Of a DNA stretch of 13,022 nt, positions 1-6,810 are shown in pieces. The position numbers and the translations under genes are program-made. The notes under the pieces are model-generated. The model saw only the letters and a list, made by a program, of their open reading frames with translations. It ran no database searches and was not told where the DNA came from. Where the stretch lies: assembly GCA_030037185.1 (NCBI GenBank), contig JASHRR010000016.1:1-13022 (forward strand), written 5' to 3'. Each line of letters opens with the position of its first letter. Position 1 is the first letter of the stretch. The stretch is from Xanthobacteraceae bacterium. GTDB lineage: Bacteria > Pseudomonadota > Alphaproteobacteria > Rhizobiales > Xanthobacteraceae.

Positions 1-1275
1 GACGATCTGGATAGCGAAGCCCTCATACGGGTTGCCGGGGTCTGGGATCAGCCGCGGCCGCTCCGGCAAAAGGCGGGCGGCTTCCGGCGCAGCCCCTGTC
101 GGGGAACGCATCGAGCGGGCATTGGGGAAAACCTGCGTGAGCCTGCCGTCCGGCGTGGCATCGAAGATCGCCAGATAGCCGGGCTTCTCGGTCGTCACGC
201 GATAGGAAACCACGTCGCCGACGCCCACCACGTCGCCCTTGTCGAAGGCAACCGTGAGGCCAGCGGAATTATCGAACGCGGGGTTTGACGCGGCCGGCGG
301 CGAACTTCCGGGCTGGGCCGGGGCGTCCGGCGAGATGGCGAGATCGCGACCGGCGTTTTCACGAATCCAGTCGGCAAAGGCTGAAACGCGCGTGTAAACG
401 CCGGGATGGCCGGGGCGCCCGCATCCGATGCCCCAGCTCACGATGCCGATCTGCACCCATTGTCCGCCATTGTCGCGCCCCACCAGCGGTCCGCCGCTGT
501 CGCCGCGGCAGTCGTCCTTGCCGCCTTCCGGGACGCCGGCACACAAATTCCGGTGGTCGATAGGTGCCGGCACTTCACGGTTGCTGGCCCTGCATTGGTC
601 CGTCGCCACCAGCGGGAGTTCGACTTCCATCAGCCGGTCGGGCAGGACATCCTGCGGGCGAATCGGTTTTTGCGTTACAACGTCGATATAGCCGCCTGCC
701 TGTTCGACGATGTCGCGCGTTTGTCCCCATCCGGTGACGACAACCTTCGCCGGAGGATTTTCAAGCCCGGCATCCGGGCTGAGTAATAGTTCGACCGCAC
801 GGGATCGGGCAGCAGGCTCGTTGAGCTTGAGCAGGGCGATGTCGTTTTCCAGTGTGTTGATATTCCATTGAGGATGGGCAATCGCCGTCGACACGCGGTG
901 GAGGGACTTTGGGTCGATATCCGCCGGCACGCCCGGTGCGGGGGGCTTCGCTGCGGGTGGCCGCTGCTCAACGACCAGGATTTGCCGCGACCGGTCAAAC
1001 TTTTCAATGCAATGAGCCGCGGTCAGGACCCATCGCTGGCCTATCAGCGAGCCCCCGCACATCGCGATTTTTTTGCTATCCTTTGCGCCGGGAACCAGGA
1101 TGAGCACCTGCCACGGCCATGCTCCTGTCGCAGCGGCCGTGCCGCCGACGACGCGGGTGTTGGCGCTCGGCCTCAGCGTGTCCATCACGTCGCGGACGGT
1201 CTGAGCCCGGACCGGAGCCTGCGCGAGAACGACGGTGAGCGCGGCCGTCGCGCTGACCGCAAATATACTGCGCAT
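1..1275 (-). CDS. Trypsin-like S1 serine protease with C-terminal DUF4384-like domain (partial, runs off left edge)
   Basis: Secreted trypsin-type endopeptidase; 425 residues are visible and the C-terminus lies outside the window. Residues 1-24 form a signal peptide ending VRA. A short propeptide ends at R41, followed by the classical zymogen junction VVGG (42-45). The triad is complete: H88 in LTAAHC, D145 in NDIALLKL, S260 in GDSGGP. D254, six residues before the Ser, and the SWGIGC/GVYT motifs predict cleavage after Arg/Lys. Six cysteines (73, 89, 228, 245, 256, 285) fit three standard S1 disulfides, as expected outside the cytoplasm. From about 340 on, a DUF4384-like beta domain follows (TVAFDKGDVVGVGD, then GYLAIFDATPDGRLTQVFPN). 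The start is an ATG preceded by GGAGG five bases upstream. It lies 30 bases after the caspase stop, so the two are probably co-transcribed. No frameshift is visible. Family and specificity are read from sequence; the natural substrate is unknown. Confidence 0.93.
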   Translation of the reverse strand, partial: MRSIFAVSATAALTVVLAQAPVRAQTVRDVMDTLRPSANTRVVGGTAAATGAWPWQVLILVPGAKDSKKIAMCGGSLIGQRWVLTAAHCIEKFDRSRQILVVEQRPPAAKPPAPGVPADIDPKSLHRVSTAIAHPQWNINTLENDIALLKLNEPAARSRAVELLLSPDAGLENPPAKVVVTGWGQTRDIVEQAGGYIDVVTQKPIRPQDVLPDRLMEVELPLVATDQCRASNREVPAPIDHRNLCAGVPEGGKDDCRGDSGGPLVGRDNGGQWVQIGIVSWGIGCGRPGHPGVYTRVSAFADWIRENAGRDLAISPDAPAQPGSSPPAASNPAFDNSAGLTVAFDKGDVVGVGDVVSYRVTTEKPGYLAIFDATPDGRLTQVFPNARSMRSPTGAAPEAARLLPERPRLIPDPGNPYEGFAIQIV

Positions 1276-1305
1276 GTTTTCCTCCGAAAACGGGTGTTGC
1301 CGATG

Positions 1306-2955
1306 CTAGGGGGTTGTATACAGGCCTGCCGTCCCGACACGGGCGTTCGCGTCGGCCGCCAGCGTGTGGGCGATGACCGCAGGAAGTTCGAACGCGTCGC
1401 GCTTGTTGTTGTGAGCCTGCAGCCAGGAGATGAGCTCAGTGGCCGGCCGGCTGGTGGCGATTGCCACGGTGTAATCCGTGCCGAACGGCGCATCCACCGC
1501 GGGCTGATAGGACCACCGATCGGTGATGATGTGCGGGTTGTGGCTGGGGTAGAATGGAAACAGCAATTGGAGCGTCCCGTCAGCGGCGATATTGACCACC
1601 GTCAGATAGCTGTCGCGGATGTCGCTGATCACAAGCTCGGGGTGATCGCCGAGCGTATAGGACCTGCCATCTTCGCCGATTTTGACGTCGATGATCCGTG
1701 AGCCCGACAGCTTCTTCACCTGGCGCAGGGCCCAGGTTCGGTCGATGACATCACCCAGGACCGTGCCATCGACCCGGCCCATGATCAGATCACCGCGCGA
1801 GAGGGCGTTGCCGCGTCCCACATCCCAGACGAGATCAGCCTCGGACGGTGCCGAACTGACGAACGGCGCCCGGGCCTTTTGGATTTTCGAGAAATCCGCC
1901 GGCGCGCCGTTTGCCACACCGACCCTCACCGGATCGACCTGCGGTTTCGCGACCTGCGGCTTCGGGCCAGGTTTGGGCGGCTCGGGCGTCGCGCCATCGT
2001 CCGTACGGAATACGATTTTCTGCAGGGCTTCGGCACTCTCGATCCGCGGCTGAAAGTCGATGAACTGGCGTCCCTCCGTGGCTTGGCGGACATGGGGGCC
2101 GAGAAACTTGAGCAATTGCTCGCGGGTGACCTTGCCGTCGCGCGATGCGGCGCCCTCGATGCTGCGGGCCATGAAATAGCTCAAGGCGCCGCGAACGGCC
2201 TTCGGGTCGGCGCTGTCGATGCCAGGCATTTCCGGTACCGTTGACGTCTCCGTCGCGCCGGCAAAGAAGGTCACATGCGTCAACTCCTTCACGTCGACGC
2301 GGGCTTCCCGCTCCGACATCGGAATGCCGACGAAGCTGTCGTGGCTCGCGTCATCAATGTCGGCGGAAAGCGAGCGAACCTTTATCTGTCCGGCGGACTC
2401 GTCAACGTGGCGCATGCGGCCCCCATAGCAGGAGTCCATCACCACCAGCACATCGACGCCCTTGGCATCAAGACGGGCGTACCAGGCCCGCATCTCGCGA
2501 TCGACGATGATTTCGTGGCCGTCGTCAACCGACCCGCCGCCAAAACCTGACAACGCGATCTGCGCATCAAACGCCGACGCGTCCAATCCCTTCCAGCGGG
2601 GATAGGCGCGAACCCGCATGCCGTGACCGGAATAGGTGATGATGGCGAGATCGCCGGATTTCGATTGGTCGACCAGGCGGTTCATCTCGGCAACGACGCG
2701 TGAACGAACGGCGTTGCCGTTGGTCAGCGTCTGCACCTTGGCGCCTGCCGCCGTGAGCGCGCCGGAGATGTCGCGTGCATCAGCGACCGCGCCGGCGAGC
2801 TGCCCCTTTTCATTGAGGTTGGGGTATCTGTCGATGCCGATCACCAGGGCACGCACCGCGCCGCCGCCCGGCGCATGCAGCGCAGCCGCAGCGAAAGCCG
2901 ATGAACTCCAAAGCAGCAGGGCGGCGCCGATTGGTAGCAAGGCAGGTCGGATCAT
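1306..2955 (-). CDS. Secreted caspase-family (peptidase C14) protease with C-terminal DUF4384-like domain
   Basis: Caspase/metacaspase-fold cysteine protease, 549 residues from the ATG at 2955. Residues 1-23 or so are a signal peptide (MIRPALLPIGAALLLWSSSA), so it is predicted to act in the periplasm. The fold opens with ALVIGIDRYPNL, the catalytic His is H111 in TYSGHGM, and the Cys is C176 in VVMDSCYGG. The Asp two residues before the Cys (D174) occupies the position that in metacaspases helps bind basic P1 residues, suggesting Arg/Lys specificity (inference). A Pro-rich linker (about 320-340) leads to a DUF4384-like domain (about 425-500, with YLTVVNIAADGTLQLLFPF). A TTG at 2961 is an alternative start. 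The ATG is preferred because AAGAG lies 8 bases upstream of it but only 2 from the TTG. The gap to the OmpA gene stop is 11 bases, and the ribosome-binding site overlaps that stop. It is intact and unlike the decayed caspase at 5570-6250, which belongs to another subgroup. Confidence 0.93.
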   Translation of the reverse strand: MIRPALLPIGAALLLWSSSAFAAAALHAPGGGAVRALVIGIDRYPNLNEKGQLAGAVADARDISGALTAAGAKVQTLTNGNAVRSRVVAEMNRLVDQSKSGDLAIITYSGHGMRVRAYPRWKGLDASAFDAQIALSGFGGGSVDDGHEIIVDREMRAWYARLDAKGVDVLVVMDSCYGGRMRHVDESAGQIKVRSLSADIDDASHDSFVGIPMSEREARVDVKELTHVTFFAGATETSTVPEMPGIDSADPKAVRGALSYFMARSIEGAASRDGKVTREQLLKFLGPHVRQATEGRQFIDFQPRIESAEALQKIVFRTDDGATPEPPKPGPKPQVAKPQVDPVRVGVANGAPADFSKIQKARAPFVSSAPSEADLVWDVGRGNALSRGDLIMGRVDGTVLGDVIDRTWALRQVKKLSGSRIIDVKIGEDGRSYTLGDHPELVISDIRDSYLTVVNIAADGTLQLLFPFYPSHNPHIITDRWSYQPAVDAPFGTDYTVAIATSRPATELISWLQAHNNKRDAFELPAVIAHTLAADANARVGTAGLYTTP

Positions 2956-2966
2956 CGCCAATGCTC

Positions 2967-3938
2967 TTATTCTGGCACTGCGTCACGCGCCCACTCGACG
3001 CGGCGGTCGAGCTGCCAGATTTCTTGCGGGCTCAGCCGGTCTGCGTTGGGCAGCACGCCAACGTTGAACGGCTGGGAGGCGCCTTTCCAGTCGATTCTGA
3101 TCTCGGCCCTGATGCCCTGCCGCAACAGCTCTGCGCGCACGGCCTCGACGCGACGCCGCGACAGGTCCATGTTGTGTTCTGCGGTGCCCCGCGGGTCGGC
3201 GTGGCCGATAAGTTTCATGGTCCGCACCGTCTTCGCCGCCTCGGCGAGTTCCTGCATGGCTTTCTCACCCGTGGGCGTGAAGCGGGTTTCGTCGGTGTAG
3301 AAGTTGACGGGGACCGGCACGGAGACGACCGCTGCCCCCCGGGGGCCTCGCAACAGCGCGGGCGAATAGATGCCGCCCGGCCTGCCATCGGCTTCGCGCA
3401 TCACGGGCGTAAAGGTGATGTTCTTGCGGCCCTCCTGATCATCGTTGGCGAGCGACTGGGCCGCCGCCAGCCTGGTCAGCAGCGCGCTCCGCTCGTCCAG
3501 CGCCGATCGGATGCCGGGCGCGTTCAGAATCGACACGCTTTTCTGATACCATTGATAGGCGCTCAACCTGTCGCCGCGTCCCATGAAGTAGTCGGCGAGC
3601 TTCTCCGCCCCCCGCCAGTTTCCGCCGCCGGTTGTGAGCATGCGCTCCGCAACGTCTATGGCCTTGGCGCGATCCGCTGCGGCAACGCCAGGCGCGCCAG
3701 CATGCGCGACGAGAAAGTCCACGAGCTTGCCACGAAACTCGTCGACGCGCCCCCCGCACACGGGGTCGTCGCTGATGGCCTCAAGGCCACGGATCGCCGC
3801 GTCCACCGAATGTGCCGCCACCGCTTCGCCGAAAACCGCGACCCGATCGGCGCACGTCGCGTGCGCGGCGATCGGCAATCCGGTTGCGGCGAAAATCATG
3901 CCAGCAAGCACGCTCAATCGGACTCCCCACAGTTTCAT
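2967..3938 (-). CDS. OmpA-family protein, exported, with peptidoglycan-binding C-terminal domain
   Basis: Predicted envelope protein of 323 residues. A signal peptide (1-27, ending IAAHA before TCADR) precedes a helical middle region, about 28-170, with a TPR/Sel1-like look (for example GDRLSAYQWYQKSVSIL) that I cannot assign firmly. The C-terminal domain (about 208-315) is OmpA-like: VNFYTDETRFTPTGEKAM, then LIGHADPRGTAEHNMDLSRRR. D248 and R263 sit at the positions that bind the diaminopimelate of peptidoglycan in this family. There is no beta-barrel, so it is more like Pal or MotB-type anchors than full OmpA. The start was chosen at the ATG with GGAGAG six bases upstream, which also begins a clean signal peptide; an upstream in-frame start at 3968 would add ten charged residues. 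It is immediately upstream of the caspase and S1 protease genes, so it may tether or localise them at the cell wall (inference). Confidence 0.9.
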   Translation of the reverse strand: MKLWGVRLSVLAGMIFAATGLPIAAHATCADRVAVFGEAVAAHSVDAAIRGLEAISDDPVCGGRVDEFRGKLVDFLVAHAGAPGVAAADRAKAIDVAERMLTTGGGNWRGAEKLADYFMGRGDRLSAYQWYQKSVSILNAPGIRSALDERSALLTRLAAAQSLANDDQEGRKNITFTPVMREADGRPGGIYSPALLRGPRGAAVVSVPVPVNFYTDETRFTPTGEKAMQELAEAAKTVRTMKLIGHADPRGTAEHNMDLSRRRVEAVRAELLRQGIRAEIRIDWKGASQPFNVGVLPNADRLSPQEIWQLDRRVEWARDAVPE

Positions 3939-3985
3939 GTCGCGCTCTCCAACCGGCCGGATCCTCACGGCCGCCGTTCAACGGT

Positions 3986-4013
3986 AATTTATCTCGAGCT
4001 TTTTTGTCAGAAA
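3986..4013 (-). promoter_or_regulatory. Possible sigma70-type promoter for the OmpA-caspase-protease genes
   Basis: The 174-base gap before the OmpA gene holds an AT-rich stretch. On the minus strand it reads TTTCTG, 16 bases, then TAAATT (+ strand 3986-3991). The boxes are poor matches to consensus, and the -35 overlaps the edge of repeat A1. It is offered because a gap this long inside an otherwise tight series suggests a separate promoter. No terminator-like T-run was found in the minus direction. Confidence 0.25.
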
Positions 4014-4067
4014 CCACGGGCCGGCTCCCAGCCGATTGAAGGGCATCTCGGCGGCGGCATTGCGGTG
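4004..4067. repeat. Dispersed repeat A, copy 1
   Basis: About 64 bases related to 5396-5457. Both copies begin ttgtcag, share ctccca(g/a)ccgattgaa followed by gggc(a/g)tctcggcg, and end cattgcggtg, with a few indels between. This copy lies between the lipoprotein and OmpA genes. It codes for nothing evident and has no IS-like ends. It could be an intergenic repeat family or a scar of an old duplication. Confidence 0.75.
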
Positions 4068-4094
4068 TGGCCAGGAGGTATGGGCAGCGTCTTT

Positions 4095-4122
4095 TATCCT
4101 ACTTCGCATATCCTACTTCGCA
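4095..4122. repeat. 14-bp perfect tandem duplication across a stop codon
   Basis: The unit tatcctacttcgca occurs twice head to tail (4095-4108 and 4109-4122). The second copy, in gene order the first, contains the last codons and TAG stop of the small lipoprotein gene. The extra copy lies just beyond the stop, so it does not change the protein. This looks like a recent slippage-type duplication. Confidence 0.9.
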
Positions 4123-4571
4123 CGCTCTTTCTCCTTCTTGGCCTGCTTGAGCACCTCCAGCAACTCAATCGAGCCCTTTGCCGAACGTCCGTTTGCCTCA
4201 TGCTTGGACTTGTTGCCGATCGCCTTCTTCTCCTCGCGTGCCCGACGCAGCAGCGTGATCCATTCGATCGACGCGGCAGCAGTCCGCGTCGATGACGCGA
4301 TGTCGGGGTTTTTCGCCCGGTTGATGCCGTCGAGTGCACGCGCGACGAATTCGTCGCTGTTGTTGGCGCTGCGTTCGGCAAGCGCGTCGAGAATTTGGCG
4401 CACCAGCCACGGATCGGTCTCGATCAGCGCTCGCAGGAGCTCGTTGCGGCCGACGGTGCGCGTCTCGGCAGTGCTGAACTGGGGTAATGAGGGGCTGTCA
4501 CGGGACTGTGCCATCGCTGGCGCGCAGGCCGAAAGCACAAGGACGGCGGCGATCAGGGAGTCGAAGCGCAT
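4113..4571 (-). CDS. Small exported protein, putative lipoprotein, unknown function
   Basis: 152 residues; family not recognised. The N-terminus is a signal peptide (MRFDSLIAAVLVLSACAPAMAQ). LSAC fits a lipobox with C16 as the lipidated residue. Alternatively, signal peptidase I could cut after AMA at 21, so lipidation is uncertain. The mature part is mainly helical and polar: a central stretch (about 40-110) with an NELLRALIETDPWLVRQIL helix, and a very basic, Lys-rich C-terminus (KQAKKEKERAK). The start is firm because AGGAGGA lies four bases before the ATG and overlaps the stop of the upstream gene, with only 9 bases between the coding regions. That arrangement indicates translational coupling with the gene at 4581-5186. 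Presumably it acts in the same envelope process as the protease genes downstream. Confidence 0.8.
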   Translation of the reverse strand: MRFDSLIAAVLVLSACAPAMAQSRDSPSLPQFSTAETRTVGRNELLRALIETDPWLVRQILDALAERSANNSDEFVARALDGINRAKNPDIASSTRTAAASIEWITLLRRAREEKKAIGNKSKHEANGRSAKGSIELLEVLKQAKKEKERAK

Positions 4572-4580
4572 GTGGTCCTC

Positions 4581-5186
4581 CTAAAGCTTGCTGATTGCTT
4601 CACGCATCTCGCGCATGCACTGTCCGAATATGTCTTCCATCACCCCGGTTGACACCACCACGATGGTGCCGAACACGCTCTCGCGGCGGTTCAGAAAGCC
4701 AGCAGCCGTGCATGCGACGACGAGCTTGCGAGTTGTCTCGGAGGACATCTGCGGCGCCAGGAACCGGGCGAGATTGGATTGGTCGAGTGCGCCCGGCGCC
4801 TCGCGCCAGCAGCTTTCGAGCCGCGGCAGCGTATCGGCGGTGAACATCCCCTTGAGAATCCGCTCCTTGGTCAGCCGGCGCCGCCGCAACTCGGCGGGGT
4901 TCTTCTCCAGGTCGATGATGCGCTGATTGTGCGCCTTGGCGAGAAGCGTGATGTCGTCCGGCTCGGTAAAACCCATGACCCTGATGGCGAAGTAGAATTC
5001 CGCGAACTCGAACATGCTTTCGAGACGCAGGCCTTCCAGGATCGCCTCATCCTGGGTGGCGCTCGCCTCGCAGATGCGCTCTTCAAAATTCATGCGGGCG
5101 CGGCGCATGTGCTCCAGGGCGGCCAGCTCCTTTTCGGCGTCGAAGCGGTCCATCACACGGCAACGGCCTTCACGATCATCGAGCAT
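4581..5186 (-). CDS. Possible winged-helix protein of unknown family, first gene of the protease locus
   Basis: 201 residues with no signal peptide or membrane segment, so it is predicted to be cytoplasmic. The N-terminal two thirds are charged helices rich in Arg/Glu (for example RRRRLTKERILKGMF). The C-terminal part (about 130-185) has the order helix (LDQSNLARFLAP), helix (SSETTRKLVVACTAAGFL), then a beta pair (RRESVFGTIVVVSTG). This resembles a MarR-like winged helix-turn-helix, but I cannot place it in a named family. I chose ATG 5186, with AAGAAG eight bases upstream. ATG 5153 is possible, and the frame stays open to 5303. The position before a tightly coupled lipoprotein gene and the protease genes would suit a local regulator (inference). 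It could equally be a non-DNA-binding helical protein. Confidence 0.7.
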   Translation of the reverse strand: MLDDREGRCRVMDRFDAEKELAALEHMRRARMNFEERICEASATQDEAILEGLRLESMFEFAEFYFAIRVMGFTEPDDITLLAKAHNQRIIDLEKNPAELRRRRLTKERILKGMFTADTLPRLESCWREAPGALDQSNLARFLAPQMSSETTRKLVVACTAAGFLNRRESVFGTIVVVSTGVMEDIFGQCMREMREAISKL

Positions 5187-5292
5187 TTTCCATTCTTCTT
5201 GTTCGGTTCCGTCTAACACCTGACGGCAGCGGCGCGCCGTGGCGCGGCGGACCAAAGGCTTTCGCAGACCTCGAGACGACGGCAGCGAAGAC

Positions 5293-5341
5293 TGCGAGGG
5301 CAACGATGAGTTGTCGATCTCATGTGTTGACCAGGATTAAT
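5293..5341. repeat. Dispersed repeat B, copy 1
   Basis: 49 bases beginning tgcgagggcaac and ending catgtgttgaccaggattaat, closely matching 5456-5503 (about 39 of 48 positions, counted by eye). The two copies are direct repeats about 160 bases apart. Confidence 0.75.
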
Positions 5342-5395
5342 TGAGGGCGGTTTCAGACGAAACGCCATCCGTACTCTAAAGCGAAGCGCTGCAAC

Positions 5396-5457
5396 TTGTC
5401 AGGTGGCACGGCCTCCCAACCGATTGAAGGGCGTCTCGGCGGGCAGCCATTGCGGTG
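5396..5457. repeat. Dispersed repeat A, copy 2
   Basis: Second copy of the sequence at 4004-4067, about 1.39 kb away in the same orientation. It runs directly into repeat B2, so A and B may be parts of one longer element. At copy A1 the B part is missing, and at B1 the A part is missing or too diverged to see. Confidence 0.75.
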
Positions 5458-5503
5458 CGAGGGCAACATTGACTATCGACGTCATGTGTTGAGCAGGATT
5501 AAT
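5456..5503. repeat. Dispersed repeat B, copy 2
   Basis: 48 bases from tgcgagggcaac to gagcaggattaat, matching B1 with one base deleted and scattered substitutions. It joins the end of repeat A2 with a two-base overlap. Confidence 0.75.
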
Positions 5504-5569
5504 CAGCTCCCGGTACCCCCCTTGTCCGTTACGGCTGACTGCCCGTGCAGTCGTGGTGCGACGACTGCT

Positions 5570-6250
5570 CTACCTCTTCGCCACGAAATAGAAATCTCTC
5601 CACCCTGACGGCGAGCGATCGGTGAATGGCTGCTGGCGTTTGTTGGTCGCATCCACAAACGTCGTCACGGACACTGTCGAACTGCCGGCCGCACCTGGCA
5701 CCTTCAACTCCATCACAAAGGCCCGGGCGAACGGGCTGTTGACGCCGTCGACATCGTCCGCCGCGAGTTCCTCGTCCTTGGCGGAAATAGACGACGAGCG
5801 TCCCGGCTGCCGGCTCGGGTGCAAGGCCCCGACCATTGCTGCCGGCGCGATGCCATCGTGCGGCGTCCTTGCATGGATTGACGCGGCGGGCGTCGAGAAC
5901 GAGCCCATCCCGGCGCGCCGGCCGCATCCAGCAATTCCTCATAAGACACGGGCTCAGCCTTTACGTCGCGATCATCGAGACATCGACGGGAATGAGAAAG
6001 TTGATGCGACACGGTTGATCTTGATGCCGTGGCCGGAAATTAGATGAGCGCCCAATCGGCCTGATCGCGCAACGCGCCCAATGCCTCTGGCGTTGCGGTC
6101 AAGGTCCGTCTCGGTTCGACAGACTGACCTGCCGCGGGGCGTCGGCGACGGCTTTGGCGTCGCGGTGCGGGCTGGGCAGGAACGGAACGAGCGGTACCGG
6201 GAATTGCCGATCAGCGGCGTTCGGCGGATGCTGGCAACCGAGACGCGCCA
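5570..6250 (-). pseudogene. Decayed caspase-family (peptidase C14) gene, multiple frameshifts, active-site Cys lost
   Basis: Reading all three minus frames recovers an almost complete caspase domain in order: RRTPLIGNSRYRS (about 6230-6190), LPSPHRDAKAVADAPRQVSL (6180-6120), TETDLDRNA, TPEALGALRDQADWALI (6095-6045), ISGHGIKIN with the catalytic His (about 6030), RINFLIPVDV, LDDRDVKAEPVSYEELLDAA (5975-5910), LVLDARRVNPCKD, GRGLAPEPAAGTLVVY, then NSPFARAFVMELKVPG and WRDFYFVAKR with a TAG at 5570. Each piece matches the usual rhizobial caspase pattern, but joining them needs at least six frame changes. The DACRDN motif has become DARRVN, so the catalytic Cys codon (5886-5888) now reads Arg. The loss is therefore unlikely to be sequencing error alone. 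It is a different subgroup from the intact caspase at 1306-2955 and has no visible signal peptide. Confidence 0.88.
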
Positions 6251-6398
6251 TCCGGCGCCTTCGTCGGGTCCGGTCGGGGAGTCGGTGAGGCTGCCATCGA
6301 GGGCCAATGCCTTAAGACCTGTGCGCACCAAGTCTTGTGGGTGTTTCGACACTCAGGTGCGTGGCACCGCGTTCAATGCCGTCTGATCGGCCGCTCGT

Positions 6399-6626
6399 GC
6401 GGCGATTTTTCAACGCCGGCACGTTATCGTGAGCGAGAAGAATGGCCGAATTGTAATCGGACAGCGCGCGATTAGTCTCACCTTTAGCCTCCCGCGCTTC
6501 GCTGCGATGAGGCCTCAGCAGATTGGAGTTGAGGCCAATAGCTTCATCGCAGTCACGTAGAGCGCGCTCTTTTTCATTCATTGCGTTTAGGGCGAAGCAC
6601 CGGTACACAAATGCATCCGCACGCGT
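6399..6626 (-). pseudogene. Remnant of a tetratricopeptide-repeat (TPR) protein
   Basis: A single frame encodes two TPR units (ADAFVYRCFALNAMNEKE then RALRDCDEAIGLNSN; and REAKGETNRALSDYNSAILL) and the start of a third (NVPALKNRR), after which the pattern is lost. There is no credible start codon with a ribosome-binding site upstream. The open frame upstream (to 6710) has no TPR character. In rhizobia, caspase domains are often followed by TPRs. This piece lies upstream of the decayed caspase on the same strand, so it is more likely the tail of a further lost gene than part of that one (inference). Confidence 0.65.
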
Positions 6627-6810
6627 CGGCGGCTGGGTGGAAACGAACATGTAGGCCGGATGGCGCGGCCTGTGCGGCGGCCTCGAACTGATGGGCTTGG
6701 CGAAAAGCAAATCTTCTTGCCGCCCGGATTAGCCGTGTCTGCGCCCACTCGCCGCTCCGCCGCGTTGCGGCAAGCCGCGGAAACAGCCAACTTCTCGGAG
6801 ATTGACGCCG

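Larger units (their letters stand above)
5187..5569. other. 383-base non-coding stretch containing repeats A2, B1 and B2
   Basis: No open frame here has a convincing start or family resemblance. It contains repeats B1, A2 and B2, entered separately, which cover about 160 bases. The rest is unremarkable. The promoter of the gene starting at 5186 should lie here, but I see no clear -35/-10 pair. The left end of the decayed caspase gene follows at 5570. Confidence 0.6.

Noticed and set aside
868..1701. Long plus-strand open frame, 277 codons
   Set aside because: It lies opposite the S1 protease and caspase genes, both of which have complete motifs and ribosome-binding sites. Its product has no recognisable domain and is typical of antisense frames in high-GC DNA.
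2901..4295. Long plus-strand open frame, 464 codons
   Set aside because: It crosses the OmpA gene, the spacer and part of the lipoprotein gene on the opposite strand. It has no domain pattern and no ribosome-binding site.
4004..5503. CRISPR array or IS element as source of the repeats
   Set aside because: Copies are few, unevenly spaced and diverged, with no spacers, no transposase and no terminal inverted repeats.
5529..5942. A 137-codon minus-strand open frame as an independent gene
   Set aside because: Only its middle part matches caspase sequence, and continuity on either side requires other frames. It is a fragment of the decayed caspase gene.
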